13,266 bases of DNA, from the NCBI GenBank assembly GCA_905612385.1, contig CAJQRR010000031.1, positions 1 to 13,266 of the forward strand, in the 5' to 3' direction. This stretch comes from an uncultured Candidatus Pelagibacter sp. (GTDB lineage: Bacteria; Pseudomonadota; Alphaproteobacteria; Pelagibacterales; Pelagibacteraceae). This document shows positions 1 through 8,673 of this stretch, piece after piece. Numbering within the stretch: the stretch's first letter is position 1; the number at the start of each line of letters is the position of its first letter. The translations under genes were made by a program, and so were the position numbers. The notes below the pieces were generated by a model. The model did not search any database and was not told the origin of the DNA. It saw only the letters and a program-made list of their open reading frames with translations.

Positions 1-854
1 TTTTTAATTTTTTCGACTTCATCGATATCCATGTCTGTAAAAATTTTAATAAATTTTAATACATCTCGATCATCTATGTTTCTCCAAAATTGCCAATAAT
101 CATAAGGAGAAAGAAATTTTTTATCTAACCAAACTGCCCCAGATTCTGTTTTACCCATTTTGGCCCCTGAGGCTAAAGTTATTAACGGTGTTGTTAAACC
201 ATAAGCCTGTTTGTTTGAATGTCTTTTTATCAAGTCTACTCCATTTACAATATTACCCCATTGATCAGATCCACCCATTTGTAAAACACAATTTTCTTTT
301 TTATTTAATTCTAAAAAATCATAAGCTTGAAGGATCATATAATTAAACTCCATATAACTTAATGACTGCTCTCTTTCTAATCTAGTTTTTACACTATCAA
401 AACTTAACATTTTATTTATTGTAAAATGTTTTCCAATATCCCTTAAGAAAGAAATATAATTTAAGCTTTTGAGCCAAGTGTAGTTATTTACAAAAATAGG
501 TTTTGTCTTTGGATTTGTAATATCTAAAAAATTTTTTAATATTTTTTCTATATTCTTGATATTTTTTTCTATTTCTTCTTCACTTAGTATAGTTCTTGTT
601 TTATCTTTCCCTGAAGGATCACCAATTCTAGTGGTACCACCTCCTAACAATACTATAGGTCTATGTCCATGTTTTTGAAGCAGTCTTAAACACATTATTT
701 GAAGCAAACTACCAACATGAAGACTTTCAGCCGTACAATCAAAACCTATATAACCATTGATTTTTTCTTTATCTAATAGTTTAGATAAATCCTCCTCTCC
801 AGTACATTGATAGAAGAAGCCTCTATCTTTAAATTCTTTTAAAAATTTATTCAT
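1..854 (-). CDS. tyrS: Tyrosyl-tRNA synthetase, 3' end cut off by window edge
   Basis: Class I aminoacyl-tRNA synthetase that attaches tyrosine to tRNA(Tyr) in the cytoplasm. Translating the minus strand from ATG at 854-852 gives 284 codons without a stop up to the window edge. Visible family marks are FDCTAESLHVGSL (residues about 38-50, the HIGH-type ATP site), the tyrosine pocket region MGGSDQWGNIVNGVDLI, and KMGKT at residues 232-236, the KMSKS loop in the form seen in the E. coli-type TyrRS. Full-length relatives have about 410-420 residues, so the end of the anticodon-binding region and the C-terminal S4-like domain lie outside the window. The gene is divergent from anmK across a 47-bp gap. 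No frameshift was seen in the visible part. Confidence 0.95.
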   Translation of the reverse strand, partial: MNKFLKEFKDRGFFYQCTGEEDLSKLLDKEKINGYIGFDCTAESLHVGSLLQIMCLRLLQKHGHRPIVLLGGGTTRIGDPSGKDKTRTILSEEEIEKNIKNIEKILKNFLDITNPKTKPIFVNNYTWLKSLNYISFLRDIGKHFTINKMLSFDSVKTRLEREQSLSYMEFNYMILQAYDFLELNKKENCVLQMGGSDQWGNIVNGVDLIKRHSNKQAYGLTTPLITLASGAKMGKTESGAVWLDKKFLSPYDYWQFWRNIDDRDVLKFIKIFTDMDIDEVEKIK

Positions 855-901
855 AAGTCTATAGTTCTACAATATACAAATTTTTATAAAAAAAAATAAG
901 A

Positions 902-2029
902 ATGGAAAAAATTTATACATCTTTGGGATTAATGAGTGGAACCTCGATGGATGGTGTTGATGCTTCGATCATTAAATCAAATGGAGAAGATAAATATGAA
1001 GTAGTTTTTAATCAATATTTTAAATATGATGAAGAAATATATGAACAATTGGTTGATATTAGGAATAAAATTAAGTCATCTAAAGATCTAGAGGTTAACT
1101 CAATTATTTTAGGTGATATTGAGAGAAAAATTACATTATTTCATGCTTTTGTGTGTAAAAAAATTATTAACGATAACTCCATTGATATAGATTTTATTGG
1201 ATTTCATGGACAAACAATATTTCACAATGCAAATGAAAAAATTTCCAAACAACTTGGAGATGCTAATTTACTATCGAGCTTATTAAAGAAAAAAGTTATC
1301 TATAATTTTCGAGAAAATGACATACTCAATGGTGGTCATGGAGCACCTCTAGCACCAATTTTTCACCAACTATTAGTAAATCAAAATCAAATTAAATTGC
1401 CTGCATGTATTTTAAATATTGGAGGCATAGCAAATATAACAATAGTTTCTTCTAAAAATTTTAATGATTTAAAAAGTTATGATGTTGGACCAGGTAATTG
1501 TTTGTTAGATGAATGGATAAGAAAAAATAGTAAAAAAAAATTTGATAAAAATGGGGAATTAGCTAAAGCGGGGCATACAAATAAAATTATTTTGAATCAG
1601 GCTATTGATAGTTTTGATAATTTAAAAGATAATAGTAATCTTTCATTTGATGTAAAAGATTTTGATTTAAACTTTGTTCGTGGACTTTCATTAAAAGATG
1701 GCCTTTCAACATTAACTGATTTTACAGCAACGATTATTTATCAATCAATTATTGATTCTATTTATTTAGATAAAGACATAGAGCTAAATATACTCATTTG
1801 CGGAGGAGGTAGAAAAAATTTATATTTATTTAATAGCATTAAAAAAAAACTTCCACCTAATATGAATCTTTCTATAATAGATGATTATAAAATTAATGGT
1901 GATTTTGTGGAGTCACAAGCTTTTGCTTATCTTGCAATTAGATCTTATTTAGAAAAAATAATATCTTTTCCTAAAACAACTAATGTTAAGAAATCTTGTT
2001 CTGGTGGTGTTTTGGTTAAAAATTATTAA
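902..2029 (+). CDS. anmK: Anhydro-N-acetylmuramic acid kinase
   Basis: Cytoplasmic kinase of peptidoglycan recycling. It opens and phosphorylates 1,6-anhydro-MurNAc to MurNAc-6-phosphate using ATP. The 375-residue protein has the family's usual length. It shows the N-terminal phosphate loop LMSGTSMDGVDASI (residues 10-23), then GFHGQTIFH, NGGHGAPLAPIFH and LNIGGIANIT. The sugar/catalytic segment DVGPGNCLLDEW follows at about 192-203, and the C-terminal nucleotide-binding parts are ICGGGRKN and DFVESQAFAYLA. The start at 902 is preceded by an A-rich stretch without a clear Shine-Dalgarno. Its stop overlaps the stop of the convergent hydrolase gene by 4 bp. All key motifs are intact, so the family call is firm; no MurNAc-6-P etherase or anhydro-sugar importer is in the window. 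Confidence 0.95.
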   Translation: MEKIYTSLGLMSGTSMDGVDASIIKSNGEDKYEVVFNQYFKYDEEIYEQLVDIRNKIKSSKDLEVNSIILGDIERKITLFHAFVCKKIINDNSIDIDFIGFHGQTIFHNANEKISKQLGDANLLSSLLKKKVIYNFRENDILNGGHGAPLAPIFHQLLVNQNQIKLPACILNIGGIANITIVSSKNFNDLKSYDVGPGNCLLDEWIRKNSKKKFDKNGELAKAGHTNKIILNQAIDSFDNLKDNSNLSFDVKDFDLNFVRGLSLKDGLSTLTDFTATIIYQSIIDSIYLDKDIELNILICGGGRKNLYLFNSIKKKLPPNMNLSIIDDYKINGDFVESQAFAYLAIRSYLEKIISFPKTTNVKKSCSGGVLVKNY

Positions 2030-2682
2030 AATAAAGCAGATTCTTTTTTAATATACTTGTCTAAACTTTTTACCAAAACATCTTCAGTTTTAGTAAAAAA
2101 ATGATTAGCATCATTTATTGCTTGAAAATCAACCTTAATACCTTTTTGATCACTCAATCTTTTATTTAGGTCGGCAATATGCTCTAAAGGAACTAGTTCA
2201 TCTTTTTTTCCATAAATCATTAAACCTGATGTTGGACATGGAGATAAAAAAGAAAAATCATATACATTAGGTTGTGGAGATATAGCAATAAATCTATTTA
2301 TCTCTGGTCTTCTCATAAGTAGCTGCATAGCTATTAGAGACCCAAAAGAAAATCCTGAAACCCAACATTGTGAGTTATCAAAATTTTCTCTTTCTAGCCA
2401 ATCTAAAGCAGCAGCGGCATCTGCTAATTCACCCTGACCATTATCAAACTCGCCATCACTTTTTCCAACACCTCTAAAATTTACTCTACAAACTGAAAAT
2501 TCATTTTCCATAAATGTGTGAAATGTATCTACTACAACTTTATTATTCATTGTTCCTCCATACTGAGGATGAGGTTGTAATACCAAGGCTATAGGTGATG
2601 TAATTTTATCACTTTTGTAATACTTAGCTTCCATTCTTCCGGCAGGTCCAGGTATAAATACTTCTACTATTTTGTTATCCAT
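2026..2682 (-). CDS. Alpha/beta hydrolase of the short COG2945 type
   Basis: Predicted cytoplasmic serine hydrolase of 218 residues with no signal peptide. The fold marks are a start FIPGPAGRMEAKYY, the oxyanion region QPHPQYGGTMNNKVV (36-50), the strand-turn FRGVGKSDG (69-77), and the nucleophile elbow GFSFGS with Ser112. Candidate acid Asp161 (in KKDELVP) and His194 (in NDANHFF) complete the triad. This matches the small alpha/beta hydrolases often annotated only as such; the substrate is unknown. It is convergent with anmK, sharing 4 bp at the stops. It is divergent from the iscR-suf operon, with which it shares the 158-bp spacer at 2683-2840. I see no link to Fe-S chemistry beyond that divergent position. 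Confidence 0.85.
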   Translation of the reverse strand: MDNKIVEVFIPGPAGRMEAKYYKSDKITSPIALVLQPHPQYGGTMNNKVVVDTFHTFMENEFSVCRVNFRGVGKSDGEFDNGQGELADAAAALDWLERENFDNSQCWVSGFSFGSLIAMQLLMRRPEINRFIAISPQPNVYDFSFLSPCPTSGLMIYGKKDELVPLEHIADLNKRLSDQKGIKVDFQAINDANHFFTKTEDVLVKSLDKYIKKESALF

Positions 2683-2765
2683 AAATGATATTGATTATTA
2701 TTCTCAAAAAAAAGTTACATCTATCATAAGTGAGCGACAATATGTTAATTTTTTTTATGTAATCT

Positions 2766-2797
2766 ATACTTGACTAATTTAGTCAGGTTTGTATAAA
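2766..2797 (+). promoter_or_regulatory. IscR type 1-like operator overlapping the suf operon promoter
   Basis: Positions 2766-2790 read ATACTTGACTA then ATTTAGTCAGGTTT, an inverted repeat centred on GACT..AGTC. Set against the known IscR [2Fe-2S] type 1 consensus (ATAsyyGACTrwwwyAGTCrrsTAT), every position fits except the penultimate one, T instead of A. A sigma70-like promoter sits inside it: TTGACT at 2770-2775, a 16-bp spacer, and TATAAA at 2792-2797. A bound Rrf2 dimer would cover the -35 and block transcription of its own gene and of sufBCDSU downstream. The match is read directly; binding is inferred. Confidence 0.8.
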
Positions 2798-2799
2798 AG

Positions 2800-2833
2800 C
2801 CCTTAGTTTAAAGGGTAAATAATAGCTTATTAT
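2800..2833 (+). promoter_or_regulatory. Two short inverted repeats in the iscR leader
   Basis: Just downstream of the predicted -10 are CCCTT (2800-2804) and AAGGG (2811-2815) with a 6-nt loop. These are followed by ATAATA (2819-2824), GCT and TATTAT (2828-2833). The first would lie at or near the 5' end of the transcript and could be a stabilising stem. The second ends 7 nt before the ATG at 2841, where no good Shine-Dalgarno is visible. Neither has a terminator U-run. Function is not known. Confidence 0.3.
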
Positions 2834-2840
2834 CAAAAAT

Positions 2841-3266
2841 ATGAAATTAACATCAAAAGGCAGATATGCAGTAATGGCTTTAGCTGATTTAGCTAATTTC
2901 AACAGCGTAGATCCTGTGTCTTTAAGAGATATATCATTAAGACAGGGCATATCATTAGATTTTTTAGAACAAATATTTTCAAAACTTAAAAAACACAACA
3001 TAGTGAAAAGCACTAGAGGCACTAATGGTGGGTATGTTTTAAACAAAGATCCTGCCCAAATTAAACTAGCAAACATACTTAACGCTGTAGATGAAGAAGT
3101 TAAAACCGTTCAGTGTAAAAAAGAGTCAAAAAAAGGATGTAATAACAAAACATCAAAATGTATTACTCACAATTTGTGGGATGAACTTGAAATACACATC
3201 AATAATTTTTTTGAAAAAAAAAATTTAAAAGATCTTATAAGCAAAAAATTAGAAAGTATAAATTAA
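2841..3266 (+). CDS. iscR: Rrf2-family Fe-S cluster-sensing repressor, IscR-like
   Basis: Transcription factor of 141 residues expected to sense Fe-S supply and control the operon it heads. The N-terminal winged helix ([18 protein letters not shown], then the recognition region [23 protein letters not shown] and the wing GTNGGYVL, about 60-67) is typical of Rrf2 proteins. The cluster-binding loop has Cys92, Cys100, Cys107 and His110. IscR has the same C-C-C-x2-H order, with spacings of 5, 5 and 2; here they are 7, 6 and 2. An IscR-type operator overlaps its own promoter, supporting autoregulation. sufB starts 1 nt after its stop codon. Alternatives within Rrf2 are RirA or another SUF repressor; the cysteines plus the type 1 operator favour IscR. 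Confidence 0.88.
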   Translation: MKLTSKGRYAVMALADLANFNSVDPVSLRDISLRQGISLDFLEQIFSKLKKHNIVKSTRGTNGGYVLNKDPAQIKLANILNAVDEEVKTVQCKKESKKGCNNKTSKCITHNLWDELEIHINNFFEKKNLKDLISKKLESIN

Positions 3267-3267
3267 A

Positions 3268-4710
3268 ATGGACGCTAGAGAAAAAGAGATAGAAAAATTA
3301 AAAGATTATAAATATGGTTTTTCAACTGATATTGAAAACACAAGAGCTCCAAAAGGATTAAATGAAGAAGTTATTAAATTTATTTCAAACATAAAAAAAG
3401 AACCTAAATGGATGCTTGATTGGAGATTAAAAGCATTTGAAAGATTAAAAAAATTAAAAGAGCCCAATTGGCAAAAACCAAAATATCCTAAAATAGATTA
3501 CCAAGATCTTTATTATTACTCTGCGCCAAAAAGTATGGATGACAAACCTAAAAGTTTAGATGAGTTAGATCCGAAGTTGCTTGAAACATATAAAAAATTA
3601 GGAATACCACTGCAAGAACAGGCAAGATTAAATGGTATAGCTGTAGATGCCGTATTTGATTCAGTGTCAGTAGCAACAACCTTTAAAGGTGAATTGAATA
3701 AAAAAGGAATAATTTTTTGCTCAATGTCTGAGGCAATTCGAGAACACCCTGAGCTTGTAAAAAAATATTTAGGATCGGTAATTCCTTTATCAGATCATTA
3801 TTTTGCAACATTAAACTCTGCAGTATTTACAGATGGTTCATTTGTCTACATTCCAGAAGGTGTCAGATGTCCGATGGAGCTATCAACTTATTTTAGAATT
3901 AATGCTACAGAGACAGGTCAATTTGAAAGAACATTAATTATTGCCGACAAAGGAAGTTACGTCAGTTATTTAGAAGGCTGCACGGCACCAATGAGAGACG
4001 AAAATCAATTGCATGCCGCTAATGTAGAATTAATTGCACTAGATGATGCTGAAATTAAATATTCAACGGTTCAAAATTGGTACCCTGGAGACAAAGATGG
4101 TGTAGGAGGTATTTATAATTTTGTTACTAAAAGAGGATTATGTAAGGGGAAAAATTCAAAAATTTCATGGACACAAGTCGAGACAGGTTCAGCAATCACA
4201 TGGAAGTATCCAAGTTGTATTTTAAAAGGAGATAATTCTGTTGGAGAATTTTATTCAATAGCTATCACTAATAATCATCAAAAAGCAGACACTGGTACAA
4301 AGATGATTCATCTTGGAAAAAATACAAAAAGTAAAATAATTTCCAAAGGTATATCGGCTGGTTTTGCTGATAATACATACAGAGGATTAGTGGATATCTC
4401 TAGAAATGCTGATAATGCTAGAAATTTCACTCAATGTGACTCGTTGTTGATGGGGAATAAATGCGGTGCGCATACAGTGCCTTATATAAAAAATAAAAAC
4501 TCTAGTTCAAATATTGAACATGAGGCTACTACTTCAAAAATTAGCGAAGAACAATTATTTTACTGTAATCAAAGAGGTTTAAATCAAGAAGAGGCTGTTA
4601 GTTTAATTGTTAATGGTTTTTGCAAAGAAGTGTTACAGCAGCTTCCAATGGAATTTGCTGTAGAGGCACAAAAATTAGTTGGTATTAGTTTAGAAGGGAG
4701 TGTTGGGTAA
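3268..4710 (+). CDS. sufB: Fe-S cluster assembly scaffold protein SufB
   Basis: Core subunit of the cytoplasmic SufBC2D complex, on which sulfur and iron are assembled into a nascent cluster. The 480-residue protein has the usual SufB length. It shows the N-terminal [10 protein letters not shown] and [14 protein letters not shown] segments, the central beta-helix blocks ([55 protein letters not shown]), and the conserved late region [20 protein letters not shown] with Cys390 and Cys399. The family C-terminus is [19 protein letters not shown]. It begins 1 nt after the regulator and ends directly against the sufC ATG, so the genes are surely co-transcribed. No irregularity was seen. Confidence 0.97.
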   Translation: MDAREKEIEKLKDYKYGFSTDIENTRAPKGLNEEVIKFISNIKKEPKWMLDWRLKAFERLKKLKEPNWQKPKYPKIDYQDLYYYSAPKSMDDKPKSLDELDPKLLETYKKLGIPLQEQARLNGIAVDAVFDSVSVATTFKGELNKKGIIFCSMSEAIREHPELVKKYLGSVIPLSDHYFATLNSAVFTDGSFVYIPEGVRCPMELSTYFRINATETGQFERTLIIADKGSYVSYLEGCTAPMRDENQLHAANVELIALDDAEIKYSTVQNWYPGDKDGVGGIYNFVTKRGLCKGKNSKISWTQVETGSAITWKYPSCILKGDNSVGEFYSIAITNNHQKADTGTKMIHLGKNTKSKIISKGISAGFADNTYRGLVDISRNADNARNFTQCDSLLMGNKCGAHTVPYIKNKNSSSNIEHEATTSKISEEQLFYCNQRGLNQEEAVSLIVNGFCKEVLQQLPMEFAVEAQKLVGISLEGSVG

Positions 4711-5445
4711 ATGTTAAAAATTAAAAATCTTAAAGCAAAAATAGATAACAAAGAAATATTAAAAGGATTAAATTTAGAAATTAAGCCAGGGGAAGTACAT
4801 GCAATTATGGGACCGAATGGATCTGGTAAAAGCACACTGTCTAACGTTCTTTCTGGAAAAAAAGGTTACACGGTAAGTGGAGATGTTACATATTTAAATG
4901 AAAATTTACTAGATTTAGAGATTGAAGAGAGAGCGCACAAGGGAATATTTTTAGCATTTCAATACCCCTTGGAAATTCCAGGTGTTAATACTAATATTTT
5001 TTTAAAAACATCTTTAAATGCAATTAAAAAAGCAAAAGGTGAAAAAGAATTAGATGCAATCGAATTTTTAAAATTAGTTAAACAAAAAGCTTCAGAGTTA
5101 AAATTTGATGAAAAAATTTTAAGTAGACAGTTAAATGTTGGTTTTTCTGGTGGTGAAAAAAAAAAGAATGAAATTTTACAAATGTCAATTTTAAATCCTA
5201 GATTATCTATTTTGGATGAAACAGACTCTGGTCTTGATATTGATGCTTTAAAAATAGTTTCAGAAGGTGTTAATGCATTAAGAAGTAAAGAAAGTTCTTT
5301 TTTAATCATTACTCATTATCAAAGATTATTAGAATATATAAAACCAGATTTTGTGCATGTTTTAATTAATGGACAAATAGTTAAATCGGGTGGGTCAGAA
5401 CTTGCGTTAGAACTTGAAAAAAAAGGATATGAAAGTTTAAGTTAG
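4711..5445 (+). CDS. sufC: Fe-S assembly ATPase SufC
   Basis: Soluble ABC-type ATPase that drives conformational change in the SufBCD complex. Its 244 residues are typical. It shows Walker A GPNGSGKST (34-42), the SufC-specific signature FSGGEKKKNE (SGGEK at 146-150; the third basic residue is Lys where Arg is common), and Walker B ending in Asp169-Glu170 followed by TDSGLDIDAL. The H-loop is within IITHYQRLL. The sequence TDSGLD after Walker B separates SufC from transport ABC proteins, and there are no membrane segments. The ATG directly follows the sufB stop, and sufD begins 3 nt after its stop. Confidence 0.97.
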   Translation: MLKIKNLKAKIDNKEILKGLNLEIKPGEVHAIMGPNGSGKSTLSNVLSGKKGYTVSGDVTYLNENLLDLEIEERAHKGIFLAFQYPLEIPGVNTNIFLKTSLNAIKKAKGEKELDAIEFLKLVKQKASELKFDEKILSRQLNVGFSGGEKKKNEILQMSILNPRLSILDETDSGLDIDALKIVSEGVNALRSKESSFLIITHYQRLLEYIKPDFVHVLINGQIVKSGGSELALELEKKGYESLS

Positions 5446-5448
5446 ATT

Positions 5449-6690
5449 ATGGAACAACTAAAAGTAGATTTTAATAAAGTCATAAAAAGTTTAAAACTTT
5501 CAGAGAAAAGTATAAATTATAGAAAAGAAAACCTTAATCAATTTGTAGAGAATGGTTTTCCAAATAAAAGAGTGGAAGATTGGAAATTTTCAGATCTGAA
5601 TCAGATAATTTCTTCTAATATTGAAAATTTACGCTTCCATACTGACTTTGAAATAAGTGAGATTGATGAAACTACCTTTATTGATAAATTTGCACACAAT
5701 AAGATAATTTTTCTTAACGGAGTAATTTCAAAAGTTGATTTTAGCTCTGAAGATGACACTAAAGTTTTGATAACAAGAGATTTAAATCAAAATGAAAATT
5801 CTAAAGAAGTTAATTCATTGGTTTCATTGAACAATGCTCTCATTACCAGCTATATCAGGGTAACGGTTAAAGAGAACTATTCAATGAATGAGCCTCTAAT
5901 TATATACAATATTACAACCAAAGAGCTTAAATCAACAGCGATCAATTTGAAAACAGACATTGTTCTTGAAAAAAATAGTAGTTTGAAACTTATAGACTTG
6001 TCTGACGATAGTTCTGAAAATAATTTTATAAATATATTTCAAAATTTTGATATTGCGCAAGATGCTATTCTTAAAAATTATAAGATTGATCATAAAAAAA
6101 ATTCTAATATTAAATACTCTTATAATAATATTAATTTAGAAAAAAATAGTATTTCAGAAAACTTTATTTTTTCGACTGGGTCTAAATTTATAAAAAATGA
6201 AATTAATTGTAATTTAAATGATGAGTACAGCTCAGCATTTATTAATGGAATAATAAATTTAACAAACTCACAACATCATGAAATCAAAACTAATATTAAT
6301 CATCTAGCTGAAAATACAAAAAGCTATCAATTAATTAAAAGTGTTTTAAATGAAAATGCAAAAGGTATTTATCAAGGTAAAATTTATGTAGACTCAAAAG
6401 CCCAAAAAACAAATGGGTATCAACTTAGTAAAGCTTTATTATTAAGTGAAAATACTGAATTTGATGGAAAGCCAGAACTTGAAATTTATGCTGATGATGT
6501 AAAATGTTCTCATGGAGCGACATCTGGAAATTTAGATGAAGATGCAATATTTTACTTGATGTCTCGTGGTTTGAGTAATCAACAATCAAAAGAATTATTA
6601 ATCAATGGTTTTTTACTTGATGCAGTAGAAAAAATTACAGATATGGAAATTAAAGATCTAATTAAAAAAATGATAGGAATTACAGAATGA
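5449..6690 (+). CDS. sufD: Fe-S cluster assembly protein SufD
   Basis: SufB paralogue and partner in the SufBC2D scaffold, with a role in iron entry in studied systems. The 413-residue protein has a divergent, Asn/Lys-rich N-terminal half beginning with the typical helical segment (FPNKRVEDWKFSDL, about 39-52). Its C-terminal half is strongly conserved: GKIYVDSKAQKTNGYQLSKA, LEIYADDVKCSHGATSG with the conserved Cys and His, and DEDAIFYLMSRGLSNQQSKELL. Its last codons overlap the sufS ATG by 4 bp (ATGA), suggesting translational coupling. The fast-drifting N-terminal half against a firm C-terminal half is normal for SufD. Confidence 0.95.
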   Translation: MEQLKVDFNKVIKSLKLSEKSINYRKENLNQFVENGFPNKRVEDWKFSDLNQIISSNIENLRFHTDFEISEIDETTFIDKFAHNKIIFLNGVISKVDFSSEDDTKVLITRDLNQNENSKEVNSLVSLNNALITSYIRVTVKENYSMNEPLIIYNITTKELKSTAINLKTDIVLEKNSSLKLIDLSDDSSENNFINIFQNFDIAQDAILKNYKIDHKKNSNIKYSYNNINLEKNSISENFIFSTGSKFIKNEINCNLNDEYSSAFINGIINLTNSQHHEIKTNINHLAENTKSYQLIKSVLNENAKGIYQGKIYVDSKAQKTNGYQLSKALLLSENTEFDGKPELEIYADDVKCSHGATSGNLDEDAIFYLMSRGLSNQQSKELLINGFLLDAVEKITDMEIKDLIKKMIGITE

Positions 6691-7904
6691 GTATATCAGA
6701 CATAAAAAAAGAATTTCCAATATTTAGTAACAAGATTCATAATAATGATCTTGTTTATCTTGATAGTGCCAACTCATCTCAAAAACCACAATCAGTAATT
6801 GATAGAGTAAACGAGTTTTATACTAATGAATTTTCAAATACAGGCAGAAGTGTTCACTACTTAGCTGTGGCCGCGACTAATCTTTATGAAAATACACGAT
6901 CTTCAGTTCAAAAATATATTAATGCTAAAGATAAAAATGAAATTGTATTTACCAAAGGTGCCACTGAAGCAATTAACCTTGTGGCTAATACTTTTGGCCA
7001 AAAATATTTAGAACCTGGAGACGAAATTCTTATAACAGAACTTGAACATCACTCTAATTATGTGCCATGGCATTTTTTAAGACAATCGAAAGGGATTAAG
7101 ATTGAATTTGCAGAAATTAATGATGATGGTGAAATTACTCTTGAAAGTATTGAAAAAAAAATAAATTCAAAAACAAAATTAATTGCTATTACTCATTTAT
7201 CTAATGTGACTGGAGCCGTTTTGCCAGTGAAAGAAATAACAGAATTAGCTCACTCAAAGGGTATCGCAGTTTTAGTTGATGGTTGTCAGGGCGCACCACA
7301 TTTAAAGTTAGATATGCAAGATATTGACTGTGATTTTTATGCTATTTCATGTCATAAAATGTATGGACCAACTGGTCTTGGAGTGCTTTATGCTAAAAAA
7401 AAGTGGTTAGAACAATTACCTCCTTATCAAGGTGGTGGTGGTATGATTAATGACGTTAAAAAAGACAGTATTACTTATGGTGATTTACCAAACAAGTATG
7501 AAGCAGGAACAATGGCTACAGCACAAGTTATTGCCTTTGATCAATCTATAAAATTTCTAGAAAAAGTTGGAATAGAAAGTATGATCAAACATGAACAAGA
7601 ATTAATTGAATATGGACAAGAAATCTTAAAAAGAAACAATTCTGTTAAGTTAATAGGTAATCCTAAAAATAGAGCTGCAGTTTTATCTTTTACAATTGAA
7701 GGTGTACATCCACACGATATAGCCACTATATTAGATGAAGATGGTGTTGCTATAAGAGCTGGACATCATTGCTGTCAAATCTTACATGATAAATTAGGAA
7801 TTTCAGCAAGCGCACGTGCTTCTTTAGGTGTTTATAATACAAAGGAAGATCTAGACCAACTTAATAGCTCAATAAATAATTGTAAAAAAATTTTTAATTT
7901 ATAA
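6687..7904 (+). CDS. sufS: PLP-dependent cysteine desulfurase SufS
   Basis: Group II cysteine desulfurase (class V aminotransferase fold) that converts cysteine to alanine and a protein-bound persulfide. The 405-residue protein shows YLDSANSSQKP near the N-terminus, TKGATEAINLVA, ELEHHSNYVPW, the PLP-aspartate region VDGCQGAPH, and the Schiff-base lysine Lys224 in SCHKMYGPTG. The active-site loop is RAGHHCCQ with Cys362 as the expected persulfide residue. A second cysteine directly after it (Cys363) stands where many relatives have Ala. The gene overlaps sufD by 4 bp and sufU by 1 bp. Having SufU next door and no sufE in the operon suggests SufU is the sulfur acceptor. Confidence 0.96.
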   Translation: MSISDIKKEFPIFSNKIHNNDLVYLDSANSSQKPQSVIDRVNEFYTNEFSNTGRSVHYLAVAATNLYENTRSSVQKYINAKDKNEIVFTKGATEAINLVANTFGQKYLEPGDEILITELEHHSNYVPWHFLRQSKGIKIEFAEINDDGEITLESIEKKINSKTKLIAITHLSNVTGAVLPVKEITELAHSKGIAVLVDGCQGAPHLKLDMQDIDCDFYAISCHKMYGPTGLGVLYAKKKWLEQLPPYQGGGGMINDVKKDSITYGDLPNKYEAGTMATAQVIAFDQSIKFLEKVGIESMIKHEQELIEYGQEILKRNNSVKLIGNPKNRAAVLSFTIEGVHPHDIATILDEDGVAIRAGHHCCQILHDKLGISASARASLGVYNTKEDLDQLNSSINNCKKIFNL

Positions 7905-8368
7905 TGAATATTAAAGAACTTTATCAAGAAATTATTTTAGAACATGGAAAAAATCCACGCAATCTAAGAAGGACAGAAAATTTTAACAAAGATGCAAAAG
8001 GTAATAATCCTTTATGTGGTGATAATGTTCATATATTTCTAAAATTGGATGAAGACAAAAAAGTACAAGATGTTTCATTTGAGGGAAGTGGCTGTGCAAT
8101 TTCAATGGCATCAGCATCAATCATGACTGATTTAATGAAGGGAAAAGAAGAAGCTCAAGTCAAAGAAATTGTAAATGATTTTTTGGGTATGATTAAAGAA
8201 AACCCTGAATTAAAATCAAAAAATTTGCAGGAAGATGAGAAAACTAAGTTAATGTGCTTATCTGGAGTAAAACAATACCCAATGAGAGTAAAATGCGCAA
8301 CATTATCATGGCACACTTTAATTTCTGCAATTGACAAAACTCAAGAAGAAATCAATACTGAAAACTAG
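7904..8368 (+). CDS. sufU: SufU, IscU-like sulfur acceptor
   Basis: IscU/NifU N-terminal-type protein of 154 residues. It carries Cys38 (in NPLCGDNV), Cys64 (in EGSGCAISMASAS) and Cys131 (in RVKCATLSWHTL). An insert of roughly 20 residues lies between the second and third cysteines, and the classic IscU LPPVK/HCS region is absent; both features separate SufU from IscU. In Gram-positive systems SufU is a zinc protein that takes the persulfide from SufS. The same role is inferred here because it sits immediately behind sufS and no sufE is present. The start overlaps the sufS stop (TAATG). An older annotation could call it NifU-like or IscU. Confidence 0.92.
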   Translation: MNIKELYQEIILEHGKNPRNLRRTENFNKDAKGNNPLCGDNVHIFLKLDEDKKVQDVSFEGSGCAISMASASIMTDLMKGKEEAQVKEIVNDFLGMIKENPELKSKNLQEDEKTKLMCLSGVKQYPMRVKCATLSWHTLISAIDKTQEEINTEN

Positions 8369-8376
8369 ATAAAATT

Positions 8377-8673
8377 ATGGATTTAAGAGAACAAATAATA
8401 GCTGAAATTAGAAAAATTTATGATCCTGAGATACCGGTTAATATTTATGAATTAGGTTTAATTTATGACGTTAAGGTAAAAGAAGATAAAGCTAAAATTA
8501 TAATGACTTTAACTACACCCAATTGTCCTGTCGCTGAAAGCTTACCTCAAGAGGTTAAAGATAGTGCCATGCAAGTGGAAGGTATTAAAGAAGTTGATCT
8601 TGATTTAGTTTTTGAACCACCTTGGGAAAAGTCAATGATGTCTGAAGCAGCTAAATTGGAATTAAATTTATAA
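8377..8673 (+). CDS. sufT: DUF59/MIP18-family Fe-S maturation factor, SufT-like
   Basis: Small 98-residue single-domain protein. The MIP18 (DUF59) marks are DPEIPVNIYELGLIYDV (residues 16-32), the strand IIMTLTTPNCPVAESLP with the conserved Cys50, and VFEPPWEKSMMSE near the end. Relatives include SufT, PaaD and the cytosolic Fe-S targeting factor MIP18; in bacteria SufT-type proteins help load clusters onto target enzymes. The position inside the suf operon (8 nt after sufU, sharing 1 bp with the next gene) supports a SufT role rather than PaaD of phenylacetate degradation. The protein is the bare domain without an N-terminal extension. Confidence 0.9.
   Translation: MDLREQIIAEIRKIYDPEIPVNIYELGLIYDVKVKEDKAKIIMTLTTPNCPVAESLPQEVKDSAMQVEGIKEVDLDLVFEPPWEKSMMSEAAKLELNL

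Noticed and set aside
2783..3076. 97-codon minus-strand open frame over iscR
   Set aside because: It lies antiparallel to the well-supported Rrf2 gene, covers its operator region and has no family motifs.
4584..5309. Minus-strand open frames over sufB/sufC (4584-4835 and 4959-5309)
   Set aside because: They are antisense to conserved coding sequence, with odd composition and no recognisable domain.
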